A DNA stretch of 64,000 nt. Origin: Gliomastix tumulicola (lineage: Eukaryota; Ascomycota; Sordariomycetes; Hypocreales; Bionectriaceae). Numbering within the stretch: the stretch's first letter is position 1; the number at the start of each line of letters is the position of its first letter. Both the position numbers and the translations under genes were made by a program. The stretch covers positions 1,795,015-1,859,014 of the forward strand of contig BCHX01000003.1 in the NCBI GenBank assembly GCA_001599755.1, given 5' to 3'. The notes below the pieces were generated by a model. The model was not told where the DNA came from. It worked only from the letters and a program-made list of their open reading frames with translations, and did not search any database. Shown here one piece after another: positions 1 through 10,573 of the stretch.

Positions 1-2
1 GG

Positions 3-2303
3 CCGCTTGGCTTGAAGTTGGTCGAGCTGACGGGTGACAATACCCCGGATACGCGCACGATTAAGGACGCAGACGTTATCATCACAACCCCTGAGAAGTG
101 GGACGGTATCTCGCGTTCATGGCAAACGAGAGGCTATGTCAGGCAGGTGAGCCTGGTTATCATCGACGAGATTCACCTTTTGGCCAGCGATCGAGGACCT
201 ATCCTTGAAATCATCGTCTCTCGTATGAATTACATTGCCTCGTCGACTAAGAGCGCCGTCCGACTCTTGGGTATGTCGACTGCCTGTGCGAATGCCACTG
301 ACCTTGGAAACTGGCTCGGTGTCAAGGAGGGGCTCTTCAACTTCAAGCATTCAGTGCGCCCTGTGCCCCTGGAGCTGTACATCGACGGTTTCCCCGAAGT
401 CCGAGGCTTCTGCCCCCTGATGCAGTCCATGAATCGGCCGACTTTCCTCGCCGTTAAGAACCACAGCCCGACCAAGCCGGTCATCGTGTTTGTGCCGTCT
501 CGTCGTCAGACGCGCCTCACAGCCAAGGATCTTATCAACTTCTGTGGCATGGAGGACGACCCCAGGCGCTTCCTTCACATGGATGAAGAGGACTTGCAGT
601 TGAACCTGGCTAGAGTCAAGGACGATGCTCTGAAGGAGGCCATCAACTTCGGCATCGGCCTTCACCATGCCGGTCTGGTGGAATCGGATCGGCAGCTGGC
701 CGAGGAGCTTTTCTTGAACAACAAGATCCAGATCCTGATAGCCACGAGCACTCTTGCCTGGGGTGTCAACCTCCCGGCCCATCTCGTCGTCGTCAAGGGT
801 ACCCAGTTCTTCGATGCGAAGATTGAGGGCTATAAAGACATGGATCTGACGGACGTTCTTCAGATGCTTGGTCGAGCTGGCCGGCCTCAGTTCGACAACT
901 CGGGTGTTGCTCGCATCTTCACGCAGGATTCGAAGAAGGATTTCTACAAGCACTTCCTCCATACGGGCTTCCCCGTAGAATCGTCTCTACACACCGTCCT
1001 GGACAACCATTTGGCTGCCGAAGTGTCAGCTGAGACTATCGTCACCAAGCAGGACGCACTGGATTACCTCACATGGACCTTCTTCTTCCGCAGGTTGCAC
1101 AAGAATCCGTCCTATTACGGACTGGAGATATCGGCTGAAGACCACAGCAGCATCGCAGCCCAGCAGCTGGCCAACGACTACATGATTGAGATGGTCAACA
1201 AGTCCCTCGACGAGCTGGCCAAGTCCCAGTGTGTGGAGGTCTTCCCCAACGGTGATGTGGATTCGACGCCTCTGGGCAAGATTATGAGCTACTACTACCT
1301 GTCACACAAGACGATTCGTCACCTGGCCAAGCACGCCAAGCCAGAGGCAACCTTCCTGGACGTGCTGTCGTGGATGTCGCGAGCCATCGAGTACGACGAG
1401 CTCCCCGTCCGACACAACGAGGACCTCATCAACGACACTCTGTCCAACAATCTGCCCTTCCCTGGCCATTCCTTTGGCCTGCCGATGTGGGATCCCCATG
1501 TCAAGGCCTTCCTGCTGCTCCAGGCTCACATGTCGCGCATCGACCTCCCCATCACCGACTACGTGGGCGACCAGACAAGTGTCCTCGACCAGGCCATCCG
1601 TATCGTCCAGGCCTCGATCGATGTCCTCACCGAGCTCGGCTACCTCTCCAGCTGTCTCCGCATGATCAGTCTCCTGCAGTCGATCAAGTCCGCCCGCTGG
1701 CCGACCGACCCGCCCGTGTCCATCCTCCCCGGCGTCGACCCGGAGTCTACCACCGACGAGACGTCCCTGGCCAAGATCAGCACGCTGTCTCCTCCCGAGG
1801 TGAAGAATCTCGCCAAGACTCTTGGTGTTTCCAATTCTCAGCAGTCGCGCTTCACACACGCCGTCTCTGCGCTGCCGAATGTGGCCGTCTCGGTCGACGA
1901 GAAGACGGCGCGTTCTCTCACCGTGGGCCTCAAGCGCAGGAACCCGACGGTTGAGCGTGGTGCACGCATGTTCGCGCCCAAGTTCCCCAAGCCGCAGACG
2001 GAGGGTTGGTTCGTCATCGTCGCAGATGTGGCCAAGGACGAGGTTATTGCCGTCAAGCGTGTGGGATGGCCGTCTACGAACACGAACAGGGGCGCCACGC
2101 CGTCTGCACGGGCAGTCATCAAGCTCCCAGAGGCGGTAGAGGGACGACAGCCTGCGAAGGCGAGGAAGTTGGATGTCATTGTTATCAGCGACGGATACAT
2201 CGGTCTAGAGCACAGGGTCCTTGGGGTGGACATCCCTGCGGCGCCGACTGTGGATGATGACCTGGACAAGTCGAAGGGGAAAGCTCCGGCACCTCTGTCC
2301 TAG
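3..2303 (+). CDS. SLH1: Slh1/ASCC3-type Ski2-like RNA helicase, C-terminal part (5' truncated by window)
   Basis: The open frame runs in from the left edge and ends at TAG 2301-2303, giving about 766 residues of the C-terminal half. Near the start are helicase motifs of a second cassette: TTPEKWD, the DEIH box (near visible residue 55), ATSTLAWGVN, and motif VI QMLGRAGRPQF. A Sec63-like region follows, with winged-helix and helical-bundle character (SYYYLSHKTIRHL). The intact DEIH and motif VI favour the Slh1/ASCC3 helicase of the ribosome-quality trigger complex over Brr2, whose C-terminal cassette is degenerate. That family splits collided ribosomes in the cytoplasm (family knowledge). A lysine/proline-rich tail ends the protein. 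There is no intron in the visible part. The N-terminal cassette and the Walker A of this cassette lie outside the window. Confidence 0.88.
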   Translation, partial: PLGLKLVELTGDNTPDTRTIKDADVIITTPEKWDGISRSWQTRGYVRQVSLVIIDEIHLLASDRGPILEIIVSRMNYIASSTKSAVRLLGMSTACANATDLGNWLGVKEGLFNFKHSVRPVPLELYIDGFPEVRGFCPLMQSMNRPTFLAVKNHSPTKPVIVFVPSRRQTRLTAKDLINFCGMEDDPRRFLHMDEEDLQLNLARVKDDALKEAINFGIGLHHAGLVESDRQLAEELFLNNKIQILIATSTLAWGVNLPAHLVVVKGTQFFDAKIEGYKDMDLTDVLQMLGRAGRPQFDNSGVARIFTQDSKKDFYKHFLHTGFPVESSLHTVLDNHLAAEVSAETIVTKQDALDYLTWTFFFRRLHKNPSYYGLEISAEDHSSIAAQQLANDYMIEMVNKSLDELAKSQCVEVFPNGDVDSTPLGKIMSYYYLSHKTIRHLAKHAKPEATFLDVLSWMSRAIEYDELPVRHNEDLINDTLSNNLPFPGHSFGLPMWDPHVKAFLLLQAHMSRIDLPITDYVGDQTSVLDQAIRIVQASIDVLTELGYLSSCLRMISLLQSIKSARWPTDPPVSILPGVDPESTTDETSLAKISTLSPPEVKNLAKTLGVSNSQQSRFTHAVSALPNVAVSVDEKTARSLTVGLKRRNPTVERGARMFAPKFPKPQTEGWFVIVADVAKDEVIAVKRVGWPSTNTNRGATPSARAVIKLPEAVEGRQPAKARKLDVIVISDGYIGLEHRVLGVDIPAAPTVDDDLDKSKGKAPAPLS

Positions 2304-2757
2304 AGTGGTGGCAAGTATATGCATGCATGTTGTGATACCAACATTTGCTTCAGTATCTAAACGCCAAATCGAGTAATGATCAAACACACAACACATGGAG
2401 GACCTTCTATGTACCATCCTTTACGCCTTGAAAGTCACAGATAAACCATAACCCCCCCAACCAACCAACTCTTAGTTCCTCGCAGAAGCAATGCAAATAA
2501 ATCCCAAACGCCCATGCCTGAAAACAAGATCCGCCCTGTAAAAAGACCACCAAATCCATGAAATCCGAACCAGAAACCAAAGCCGTAAGCTGTAAGGGTA
2601 TCTCAGGAATACTGCCGCGTGTTGCAGCCGGTGAGAAGTGTGTGTATAGTAGTAGGTAGGTAAAGGGGCTTCGACAGCAGGGTATGACCTCGCCACCTCT
2701 TGTCCAGCCCAAGTGGTTAAAAGGGGGAGGGATATAGGGAAGAGAACGAGGCACCTC
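2304..2757. other. Gap between convergent genes (3' UTRs)
   Basis: AT-richer stretch between the stop codons of the helicase (+) and the Rab gene (-). I see no coding potential, only likely 3' UTR sequence of both genes. Confidence 0.6.
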
Positions 2758-3768
2758 TCAGCAGCACTTCTTCTCCCGCTTCGCATCGCCATACCCCTGG
2801 CCCGTCTGCTCCTGCCCACCAGCCTGCTCGATCGTAACGGCCGGCGAGAAGTTGGGCGAGAACAGCCAGCTCCGCCTGTCGCGCCCGACGCGGAAGCTGC
2901 CCCGGGCGTTCATCCCGTCAAAGTAACCGCCGCCGTCGCTCTCGAAGCCGCCCGGGGTGGCGGCGGGCGTGGCGGCCGCCATGAGGAGGGCCTGCTGGAT
3001 CTTGCGGTTCTGCTCGACGAGCTTGCGCGTGACGACGCGGAAGACCTCCTCGACGCCCTCGCCGCTCTCGGCGCTGATCTCGTGGCAGGCGTCCCAGCCG
3101 ACCTCCTGGGCCCAGAAGCCCGAGCTGCGCTTGGAGCTGGGGCTGTGCGGGTCGGCGCTGGAGACGGGGTTCGGGGCGGACGCTGCGGCGCCGCCGGGGG
3201 CGGAGATGGCTGTCGCTCCCGCCGGGTAGGCGGACGAGGACGTCATCATGGCCGTCATGAAGGGGGGAGCACCCATCGGCGTGGCGGCGGCGGTCGGCGG
3301 CGGCGTGCTCCCCTGGCCCGGGGCGAGATTCTCCGCGACGTAGGCGATGCACCGCTCAAACGGCACCTGCCGCGCCGAGGGATCCCGCGCCACGATGTCC
3401 GCCTTGGTGCCGACGACGTGCAGCACGACGTCCCGCGGCAGGTTCCGGCGCAGCTCGGTCAGCCAGACGCCCATCTCGGCGAAGGACTGGGCGTCGGTGA
3501 TGCTGTAGCACAGGATGCAGGCGTTGGCGCCGCGGTAGTAGAGCCGCGAGATGGAGCGAAAGCGCTCCTGGCCGGCCGTGTCCCAGATCTGCAGGCGGAC
3601 CGTCGTGTCCGTGTCCGAGTCGACGACGCGCTTGGTGAGGAAGCTGGCGCCCACCGTCGACGTGATCTGGGCCGGGTTGAAGGCGCCGCGGCAGTAGCGC
3701 ATCACGAGGGACGTCTTGCCGACGCCCTGGGCGCCGAGGACGACGATCTTGGCCTCGAGGGAGGACAT
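2758..3768 (-). CDS. Rab-family small GTPase with a low-complexity insertion
   Basis: A single exon of 336 residues. All G boxes are present: GAQGVGKTSL (P-loop, residues 13-22), the switch-I threonine in TSTVGASFLTK, WDTAGQERF, GTKAD in place of the usual NKxD, and SAESG. The C-terminus KKCC fits double geranylgeranylation and membrane anchoring. Sequence around switch I and the YYRGANACILCYSITD segment resembles the Rab5/21/24 group, so a role in endosomal or vacuolar traffic is an inference. An insertion of roughly 75 residues rich in Pro, Ala, Thr and Ser separates the G4 and G5 regions (after YVAENLAPGQG). A normal Rab is about 200-220 residues long. The minus-strand frame is chosen over a long opposite-strand frame because it contains every GTPase motif. 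Confidence 0.9.
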   Translation of the reverse strand: MSSLEAKIVVLGAQGVGKTSLVMRYCRGAFNPAQITSTVGASFLTKRVVDSDTDTTVRLQIWDTAGQERFRSISRLYYRGANACILCYSITDAQSFAEMGVWLTELRRNLPRDVVLHVVGTKADIVARDPSARQVPFERCIAYVAENLAPGQGSTPPPTAAATPMGAPPFMTAMMTSSSAYPAGATAISAPGGAAASAPNPVSSADPHSPSSKRSSGFWAQEVGWDACHEISAESGEGVEEVFRVVTRKLVEQNRKIQQALLMAAATPAATPGGFESDGGGYFDGMNARGSFRVGRDRRSWLFSPNFSPAVTIEQAGGQEQTGQGYGDAKREKKCC

Positions 3769-5129
3769 GTTCTGTCGCTTCTGTTTGTGTGTGTATGTGG
3801 TGTAGGATGGAGGGAGGGAGAGGTCGGAGAGGAGGGCGACGATGGCCTTGGGGAGGCGGTGATCGAAGGAAGGCTAGCGAGTGTTCTTATCGCATGGTTC
3901 TCGGTGAGGACTGGGCCAGATATCGCATCGTGTTTTCGTTCGGTCGTTCGGTCGTTCGTATCGTGAAGCTGCTGCTGTCCCTGAAGAAAGCTGCCGCAGT
4001 CGAGACGATGAGCCTTGCGGCGGGAATGACGAACGCAGGCAAGAAACCCAAGTCAACACACCAACGCCGATATGCAGCTGATAACGCGATCAAATAGGCC
4101 GGCAAACCAGACGCAGCAATCGCAATCAATAGCGGGGGGGAGCCGATGCAGGCGAAGCGAGATGCAGATGCAAGAGTGGAGGAGGAAGATCCCTAGCGAG
4201 AGAACCAAAAAAAAAAACGACTTATCCCCAAACAAGCCTGGCCACTGAAGAAATAGTGAAGTGCTGGAAGGGATGCCCCGGCCAACGACACCGTTGAAAC
4301 GGCGCTCTGGGCCTTTTGACCGCTATTTTGTGATCTGAGCGCTGCGGAGGGGGGGCGAGCAAACAAAATCCACGGATATTTTAGTGGCGGCTGCCTGCCT
4401 TCACGTGCCCTCTGCAGCCAGCGATCGACGTCATTCCAGGCCGTCTTGTTCAGCTGGGACAAGCCCTCTAAGCCCGTCTTGGCTCGTGAGGAGGCCTCTG
4501 CCGTGCTGCGATGAGACGTTGCGCCGTGTCTGCTCGCTGTGACTCGCTGACTGACTGGCCGAGTCAGGCGTGAGCAGGAGGAGAGGCTAACAGGCGCCCG
4601 GCTGATTCGCACACCGCCATCTGTGGTTTGTTTGCCCGTGGCAGCCAGCAGATGTCCGAGACACGCGAGGCATCTATGTATCAGTCATGTCTAGCCTCCA
4701 TCGAGAAGTAGGCCTGCTATCGACGGTGCGGGCATCACCGATCGCAGATGCGAATTTCACTCCCGAGCGACTCTACGCGTATTGAATTCCTGGGCGTCCC
4801 CAGTCAGGGTCGGGTTGTGCTGATTCGCAGTGTCGCCTCGTGATCACGGCGTGTGGCGCTCGAACCAACCACCATCTCGTCAGCGGCCGTTTCTCATGTG
4901 ACGAGGCACGTGGTAGACACGGGCTGGCCTTGCCGGGCTACGACTCAAATTTCATGCTTATACGTTGTTCTGCGCTGGACACAATAATCCGTCCCCCCCT
5001 TCTCTTGGGGATGACAGAACCTAAAAATAATCCCCCCAACCGTTGGAGCCGCCCGACATCTGCGTTGACTTCCGGCTGTTACGTCTGACAACTTCCACTG
5101 TGCGCCGTCGCACCGTTGTCACTTACTCC
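3769..5129. other. Intergenic region between the Rab and aminotransferase genes
   Basis: Upstream region and 5' UTR of the Rab gene, then the 3' side of the aminotransferase gene. Short open frames here (for example minus strand 4193-4612) lack recognisable domains and look like chance frames. No RNA gene recognised. Confidence 0.5.
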
Positions 5130-6473
5130 TTATGAGTGTCTCCGGGTGGCGAGTACTTCGTTCACGGCCTGCGCGAGGATCGCAGCCAGAGCTCTGATCT
5201 CGTCTTCGCTGGCCACGAAAGGAGGGCAGAGGAGGATGGCGTCCACGATTGGCGAGCAGAGGTAAACGGCCGCACCGAGCTCAAACGCCTTCAGCGATAC
5301 CTGCTTAGCGAGCGGTCCTCCACACTTGCTCTTCAGCTGGCCGAAATCCACCGACCGGAACAAGCCCAGACCGCGAAGCTTTCCTCCGTTCTCCTGCCAC
5401 TGCTTCGGGAGCAGGGACCGGAGTGACTCCTCGAGAACCTCGCCCAGCAGTTCACACCGCGCCACCAGCCCATCCCGCTGGATGATGGTTTGCACGGCAA
5501 GCGAACCCGCACAAGCCATCGAATGACCCTGAAATGTGTGACCGCTCACGAAAGCAGCTGCGCCCTTGGAGTGCTCCTTGAACACATCGTACACGGGCTG
5601 CCCGACAAGCACAGCTGACAGTGGCTGGTACCCGGCGCCCAACCCCTTTCCAACCGTCTGCAGGTCCGGCCCGACGCCTCCCAGACTCTGCCAGGCGTGA
5701 TACGTTCCGACGCGGCCCATCCCGCACATGACCTCGTCAAAGATGGTGAGAATGCCATGGCTCTTGCAGAGCTTGACAAGCCGGGGCAGATATGTGTCTG
5801 TCGCAGGGACGGAGCCAAGAGTTGCGCCGACGACAGGTTCCACGATGACGGCGGCGACCGTGGAGGGTCCCAGCTTCTCAAACATGGCTTCGTACTCAGC
5901 GATGAGGGTGTCCTCATATCCAGCCTCGCTGAGCGCATTTCCATCAGCCTGGTGAAAGCATCGCGATACATGATGGAAGGTCGGACCCAGAATAGGGGCG
6001 AATGCTTCTCGTCTGGATGCGTTGTTGCCCGCTGCCAGCGCCCCCAAGGTATTTCCATGGTAGGAGTTGACCCTGCCGATGATGTTGACCCTCTCCGTCT
6101 GACCACGATAGACGTGGTACTGCCGGGCAATCTTCAGCGCCGACTCCACAGCCTCGGAGCCGGAGCCCAGGAACAGGATCTTGGAGAAGGCTCCATCGCT
6201 GTTGGCGAGGATGAGGTCGGCCAGCTTCTCGGCCGGATCGGACGTGAAGAAGGACGTGTGCGCAAAGGCAAGCGCGTGCGCCTGGTCACACACGGCCTTG
6301 ATCACCTCCTCGTTGCCGTGGCCGACGCTGGAAACGGCGGCACCGCTGCTGCCATCGAGGATCTTACGACCGTCAGCAGTGATGAGGTACACTCCTTCCC
6401 CGCGAACGGCGGTCGGGTACTCCTTATCCAGGGAGCGGTGGAAGAGAGACGAGTTGTTCAAGGTAGAAGACAT
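5130..6473 (-). CDS. Class III PLP-dependent aminotransferase
   Basis: A single exon of 447 residues, a typical size for class III (omega/ornithine/GABA-type) aminotransferases. Visible signatures are the cofactor phosphate-binding GSGSEAVESALKIARQ, the NSYHGNT loop, the IVEPVVGATLGSVP strand, the PLP-ring aspartate in IFDEVMCGMGR, and the Schiff-base lysine in TVGKGLGAGYQPLSA. A FVSGHTFQGHSMACAG segment follows. The start MSSTLNNSSLFHRSLDKEYP fits directly onto the family N-terminus and no targeting sequence is evident, so a cytosolic location is likely. The substrate cannot be read from the sequence. The protein differs in wording from ornithine and GABA aminotransferases, so a catabolic or secondary-metabolic role is possible. 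No biosynthetic cluster genes lie next to it. Confidence 0.9.
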   Translation of the reverse strand: MSSTLNNSSLFHRSLDKEYPTAVRGEGVYLITADGRKILDGSSGAAVSSVGHGNEEVIKAVCDQAHALAFAHTSFFTSDPAEKLADLILANSDGAFSKILFLGSGSEAVESALKIARQYHVYRGQTERVNIIGRVNSYHGNTLGALAAGNNASRREAFAPILGPTFHHVSRCFHQADGNALSEAGYEDTLIAEYEAMFEKLGPSTVAAVIVEPVVGATLGSVPATDTYLPRLVKLCKSHGILTIFDEVMCGMGRVGTYHAWQSLGGVGPDLQTVGKGLGAGYQPLSAVLVGQPVYDVFKEHSKGAAAFVSGHTFQGHSMACAGSLAVQTIIQRDGLVARCELLGEVLEESLRSLLPKQWQENGGKLRGLGLFRSVDFGQLKSKCGGPLAKQVSLKAFELGAAVYLCSPIVDAILLCPPFVASEDEIRALAAILAQAVNEVLATRRHS

Positions 6474-7757
6474 ATTGAAGGTGGTTTCCGTGTCACGGGA
6501 GCCATGGCACGTATCCTAAGCCTGGGTGAGATTGCCTTTGAGAATGACTACTTAGGAGATCCAAACACCGATCCAGGAGTAGGCGAGGGGCACGCCTCTA
6601 TAAGTACTAGTAGCTACCCGTGAGCACATAGTAGCTTCCAACACCGGGTATACCTTTAATGCAGCCCAAAACCGAAACCCGTGAGATGACCACGGAGACG
6701 ATGGCCGCTGATATGGCTCCGGACCGGTCAAGCGCCGAACAGATCACCAGGTGGAGATCGGGCGTCTTGGGTGTTTCTTCGCCGGCTGTGAGTGGTGAAG
6801 CTGTGCGAGATGGATAGGAGACGTAAGCCGAGTACCGTCCGGGCCTCCGGTCGGCGCCGATACCGGGCGGATACTGAAACACGGCGCATACGAGTAAAAA
6901 AGTAGTAGTAGGTCTGCCCAACCAACATTCGACTTCACATGTTCAACGACACATCAGATGCCGATGATGCATGAATACGGGAGCGACACAGCCACTCGAC
7001 AGATGCCGAGATAAGATGACATTCCTTGCGTCTGTCTGCCCATTTCAGACGGAAGGTCAGATCCGACAGGGTCCTTCTCGAATCGGCAGTGATAAGAGAC
7101 GCTCTTTCCCTTCAACAAAAAAACAAAAGATGGAAATATTGGCAGGAACCGCAAAACCGGTTGTTTGGCGGCCGAGAGCCCCACCCACGCTGATCCGAAA
7201 GTACGGCTACCCGACCATGCCCCTTTTCGGGCGGCAAGACGCAGGTACTGGTACCTTACACGAAAGAAAAGAGTCACTGGGGTGCCCCACCAAGCCACAA
7301 TTGGGAGAGAAGACCAGCTCAGCCAAAGCCCATGACGCAAGCGCCGTGCACCATCTCTCATTGTTCCAACCGCGTTGATTGGCCTGGAGGGCCTCACTGA
7401 CGTCGCTAGCCGAGCGACCTTCTTTGTTGGCGCCCTGATTGTCCCTCTTCCTGTTCAGGATGGTTGGGGAGGGGATCCATTCCACCTTCGTTCATGCCCA
7501 GGGATGGCTGCCATGTTTGCATCATGGGCCAATCCCTCGCTTGAACAGGCGGACGACGGCCAGCCACAGGAGGGCAAGCTGGGCTGGTCGTTGTTATATA
7601 CGGACGTGGCGCCCTCTTGTCTTTGATTTCCAGCCCGCGTTTGGATTCCTAGCATAGCGTTACTTATTTTCATACCGATATCGATTATCTTATACTTATA
7701 CCTAGCCCAACACGCTGAAGTCTTACCAAGTCTTTTACTCGCCCAACACTCCTCGCC
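6474..7757. other. Divergent intergenic region, aminotransferase / SUR7-like gene
   Basis: Shared upstream region of two divergently transcribed genes. It holds no convincing ORF. A run of pyrimidine-rich and TATA-like stretches (around 7590-7700) precedes the SUR7-like start. Nothing else recognised. Confidence 0.5.
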
Positions 7758-8752
7758 ATGACACTCCTCGCCAGGGCCGTGGTTCTCATACCACTGGGCC
7801 TGTCCATAGCCGTCTTCGTCCTGTCCGCACTGTCCCTGTTTGCCGGTCACAAGGAGGGCTTCATGGAGGACTACGCCATCGCTCGGCTGAACGTCTCCCG
7901 TATCGGCTACGACCTGCTCAAGTCCGACAGTGGCAACGACCAGTCCCAGAACGACGATAATGGCGACAGCAGCTTCTGGGACACCATCAAGGATACCTGG
8001 GACGACGCCAAGGAGACCGTCATGGACGAGATCAACGACCTCGTTGGCGACGTCGCGGGCGAGATCGCCGACACGATTGGCATCTCGGAGTGGTACTCCC
8101 TCCATGTCATGGACGCCTGTGAGGGCAACTACAGCCCCAACTCCACGGCGGAGGGTGCTTCTCTCAACATCACCGACTGCACTGGATCCCAGGCTGGCTG
8201 TAAGTATATCATCGCTGACCCCTCGACTGAAGCCATTAACTAACACCCTACCTCCCAGTCCGGCTCAACCTCACCGCCATGATGGACAAGGAGCTCAGCG
8301 TCGGGCCCTTCGACCTCAACCCCGCCGACCTCGGCTGGGACGAGAAGATCCAGGACAAGCTCGACATCATCAACGACGCCCTCCTCGGCCTCTTCATCCT
8401 CTACGTGCTGAGCATGGGCTTCAGCGGCATCGCCGTCCTCGGCTGCCTGGCCGCCGTCGTCCTCGTCGACAGCAAGATCCTCGTCCTCGTCAACCTGCTC
8501 GCGTCCGCCCTCGCCACGCTGTGCCTGCTCATCGCCAGCATCCTCATCACCGTCGTCCTCACCAAGGGCGTCAACGAGGTCAACGACATCGCCGAGGAGA
8601 TTGGCGTCCACGTCGAGCGCGGGGACAAGTTCCTCACCATCACCTGGGTCGCCGCCGGCGTCATGATTGCGCCCATGGTGTTCTGGGCTGTGCGGTTCTT
8701 CGTCATGAGGCGGGAGAAGAAGCGTCACCGCCATTCCAAGGAGTCTTACTAG
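7758..8752 (+). CDS. SUR7/PalI-like four-TM plasma-membrane protein
   Basis: Two exons, 7758-8199 and 8259-8752, joined by a 59-nt intron (GTAAGT...CCCAG) with continuous frame, give 311 residues. TM1 lies at residues 5-30. A long extracellular loop (about 30-200) follows, with acidic stretches, two Cys and N-glycosylation sequons (NSTA, NITD, NLTA). TM2 (ALLGLFILYVLSMGFSGIAVLG), TM3 and TM4 are near the C-terminus, which ends in a basic tail (RREKKRHRHSKESY). This topology is that of fungal SUR7/PalI proteins of cortical eisosome-type domains. The gene lies upstream of an MscL channel gene on the same strand, and a combined role in membrane stress is only an inference. Confidence 0.75.
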
Positions 8753-9561
8753 ACGGGGGGCGAAGAGAGAAAAAGACATATGTTGAGGAGGTGAGATGTC
8801 TTGGAACAAGAGGATGACGCACATGCACATACGCACACATGATTTTTACCATTTATTTACGATCTCAAGCCTGTTTACTATGATACCTGTAGCTGAGCAA
8901 GCTTGATGCTACTACCGTTTTGTATTGGATTAGACTAATTACCCACAATCACTTTTTGACGCAATTCACGATCCCTCTTGTCTCGACAGATCCACGTGCA
9001 TGTAAAGATACAGTGCACAATTCCGCCACCACATTTCCCAGATCAGCGGTCATTATCAATGTATCTCGCTTGAGGATCCCTTGCCAAGCAGAAACTAGAG
9101 TCCGATGATCAGGTTTAGCGTCCATCTTCAACCCCACGCGGGGCATAAACTTCGTCATCGCTCACGACAAACGTCTTGATATCCAGTGGTTTAGGGGCGG
9201 TTGTTATCACGACCTAACGTTAGATCTAGCAGGAAGGGTCCATAAGGCTTCCTGCCTTTCACATAGGCACCCGCCGTATCTGTCTACTTATCGAATATTG
9301 GTCTATTTTCTTTTCTTCGCGAGAGAAGCGGCAAGGGGACCCTCTCCTTCTCTTGTCAGGCGATTCAAACCGCCCCGCCGCAACTGACGATCGTTATTGT
9401 CTCTGCCTCGCCATGCGGCCAACATAAACATTCCTAAACCTACTAATACGTCTTATCTCCTCTTTCCTCCTCATAGCCTCTCCTCCCTCTTCCTTTCCTA
9501 TGTGTGATACACCAGATGCTGAAAGCCCTTCGAAATACCACAGCTCCCCTGTTTTAACGGA
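8753..9561. other. Intergenic region before the MscL-like gene
   Basis: 3' UTR of the SUR7-like gene, then promoter and leader of the MscL-like gene. A pyrimidine-rich stretch (about 9465-9500) lies just upstream of the ATG. No other gene seen. Confidence 0.5.
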
Positions 9562-10335
9562 ATGGCCCCCTCGCGGAATCTCTCCACGCGACGACCACCC
9601 TTCATGCGCGACGAGGAGGCGGCCAGCGAGGAGGACACGCTCCTGGAGCGCAGCCAGCGTAAGGCGCGGCGGATATGGGACGGGTTCATCGACTTTGCCT
9701 TCCAGGGCAACATTCTGCAGATTGCCTTTGGTCTGATGTAGGTCAAGACACACCCCTGACATGAAGAGAGTTGAGGGGGGGGGGAACTGATGTTTGTCGG
9801 CCAGCCTGGCGTCCATCTTCACGGATCTGGTCAAGTCGTTCGTCAGCGACATCCTCATGCCGCCCATCTCGGTCATCCTCCCGCTGAAGAAGAACATTGA
9901 GGAGAAGTTTGCCGTGCTGAGGACGGGGGACACGTACAATGACACGATTGGGTACAACACGCTGAAGCAGGCGCAGGAGGACGGCGCCGTCGTCATGGCG
10001 TACGGGTAAGGATAGGAACCAACCCCCAAGGGACGGGGGGGGGGGGAATGGGACTTTGCTAATACCGAGCAAAGGTCGTTCATCTACAATGTCGTCTCGT
10101 TCTGCATGGTGGGCATCTCGCTCTACGCCCTGGCTCACCTGTACACCATCTTGTCTGCGGACCCCATCATCAAGCACACTAAGAAGTGCAAGTATTGCAA
10201 GCAGCGTATCAATGAGAAGGTGGTATCTCCCATCCCCTTTTTCCCTTGTTATCGTACTCGCTAACGCAGCTCTAGTCCATCCGATGCATAAACTGCACGA
10301 GCTGGCTCGATGGGCGAGAGGAGCGAGGGTACTGA
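9562..10335 (+). CDS. MscL-type large-conductance mechanosensitive channel with C-terminal zinc-ribbon-like tail
   Basis: Four exons, 9562-9737, 9805-10005, 10075-10222 and 10276-10335, with in-frame splicing (GTAGGT, GTAAGG and GTATCT donors) give about 194 residues. The core matches bacterial MscL in order: a short amphipathic start (WDGFIDFAFQGNILQIAFG), TM1, the SFVSDILMPP loop, a periplasmic-loop equivalent, and TM2 (YGSFIYNVVSFCMVGISLYAL). The family forms a homopentamer gated by membrane tension to release solutes on hypo-osmotic shock. Here a 45-residue N-terminal Ser/Arg-rich extension precedes the channel. The tail carries CKYCKQR and CINC, four Cys in a C-x2-C...C-x2-C pattern. The third donor could also be at 10220, removing one codon. 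MscL homologues in filamentous fungi are known but rare, and their cell location is uncertain. Confidence 0.85.
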
Positions 10336-10573
10336 GGTGTCGAGTCCGGTCAATGATATCACGAATTCCAAGGTTGCTCTTTCTAGTGTCGGGCGTTGTG
10401 ATGCAAATTGCCTCCTTAGAGCACGCACGGCGTACACTGTATCACATATTCTGTTAACGAGTAGGGGGTACATCACGAACATAGCAAGACCGAACAAAAT
10501 CAACCGCTTTTTATTTTCATCTTTTTTGAAGTCGTGGCTTGCGTCCACCGTCGTCATTATGCTTATTCGGCAT

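Noticed and set aside
2713..3966. 417-codon + strand frame
   Set aside because: Antisense to the Rab gene; Gly/Arg/Ala-rich shadow created by GC-biased codons.
4193..4612. 139-codon minus-strand frame upstream of the Rab gene
   Set aside because: No domain, signal or codon bias distinct from background.
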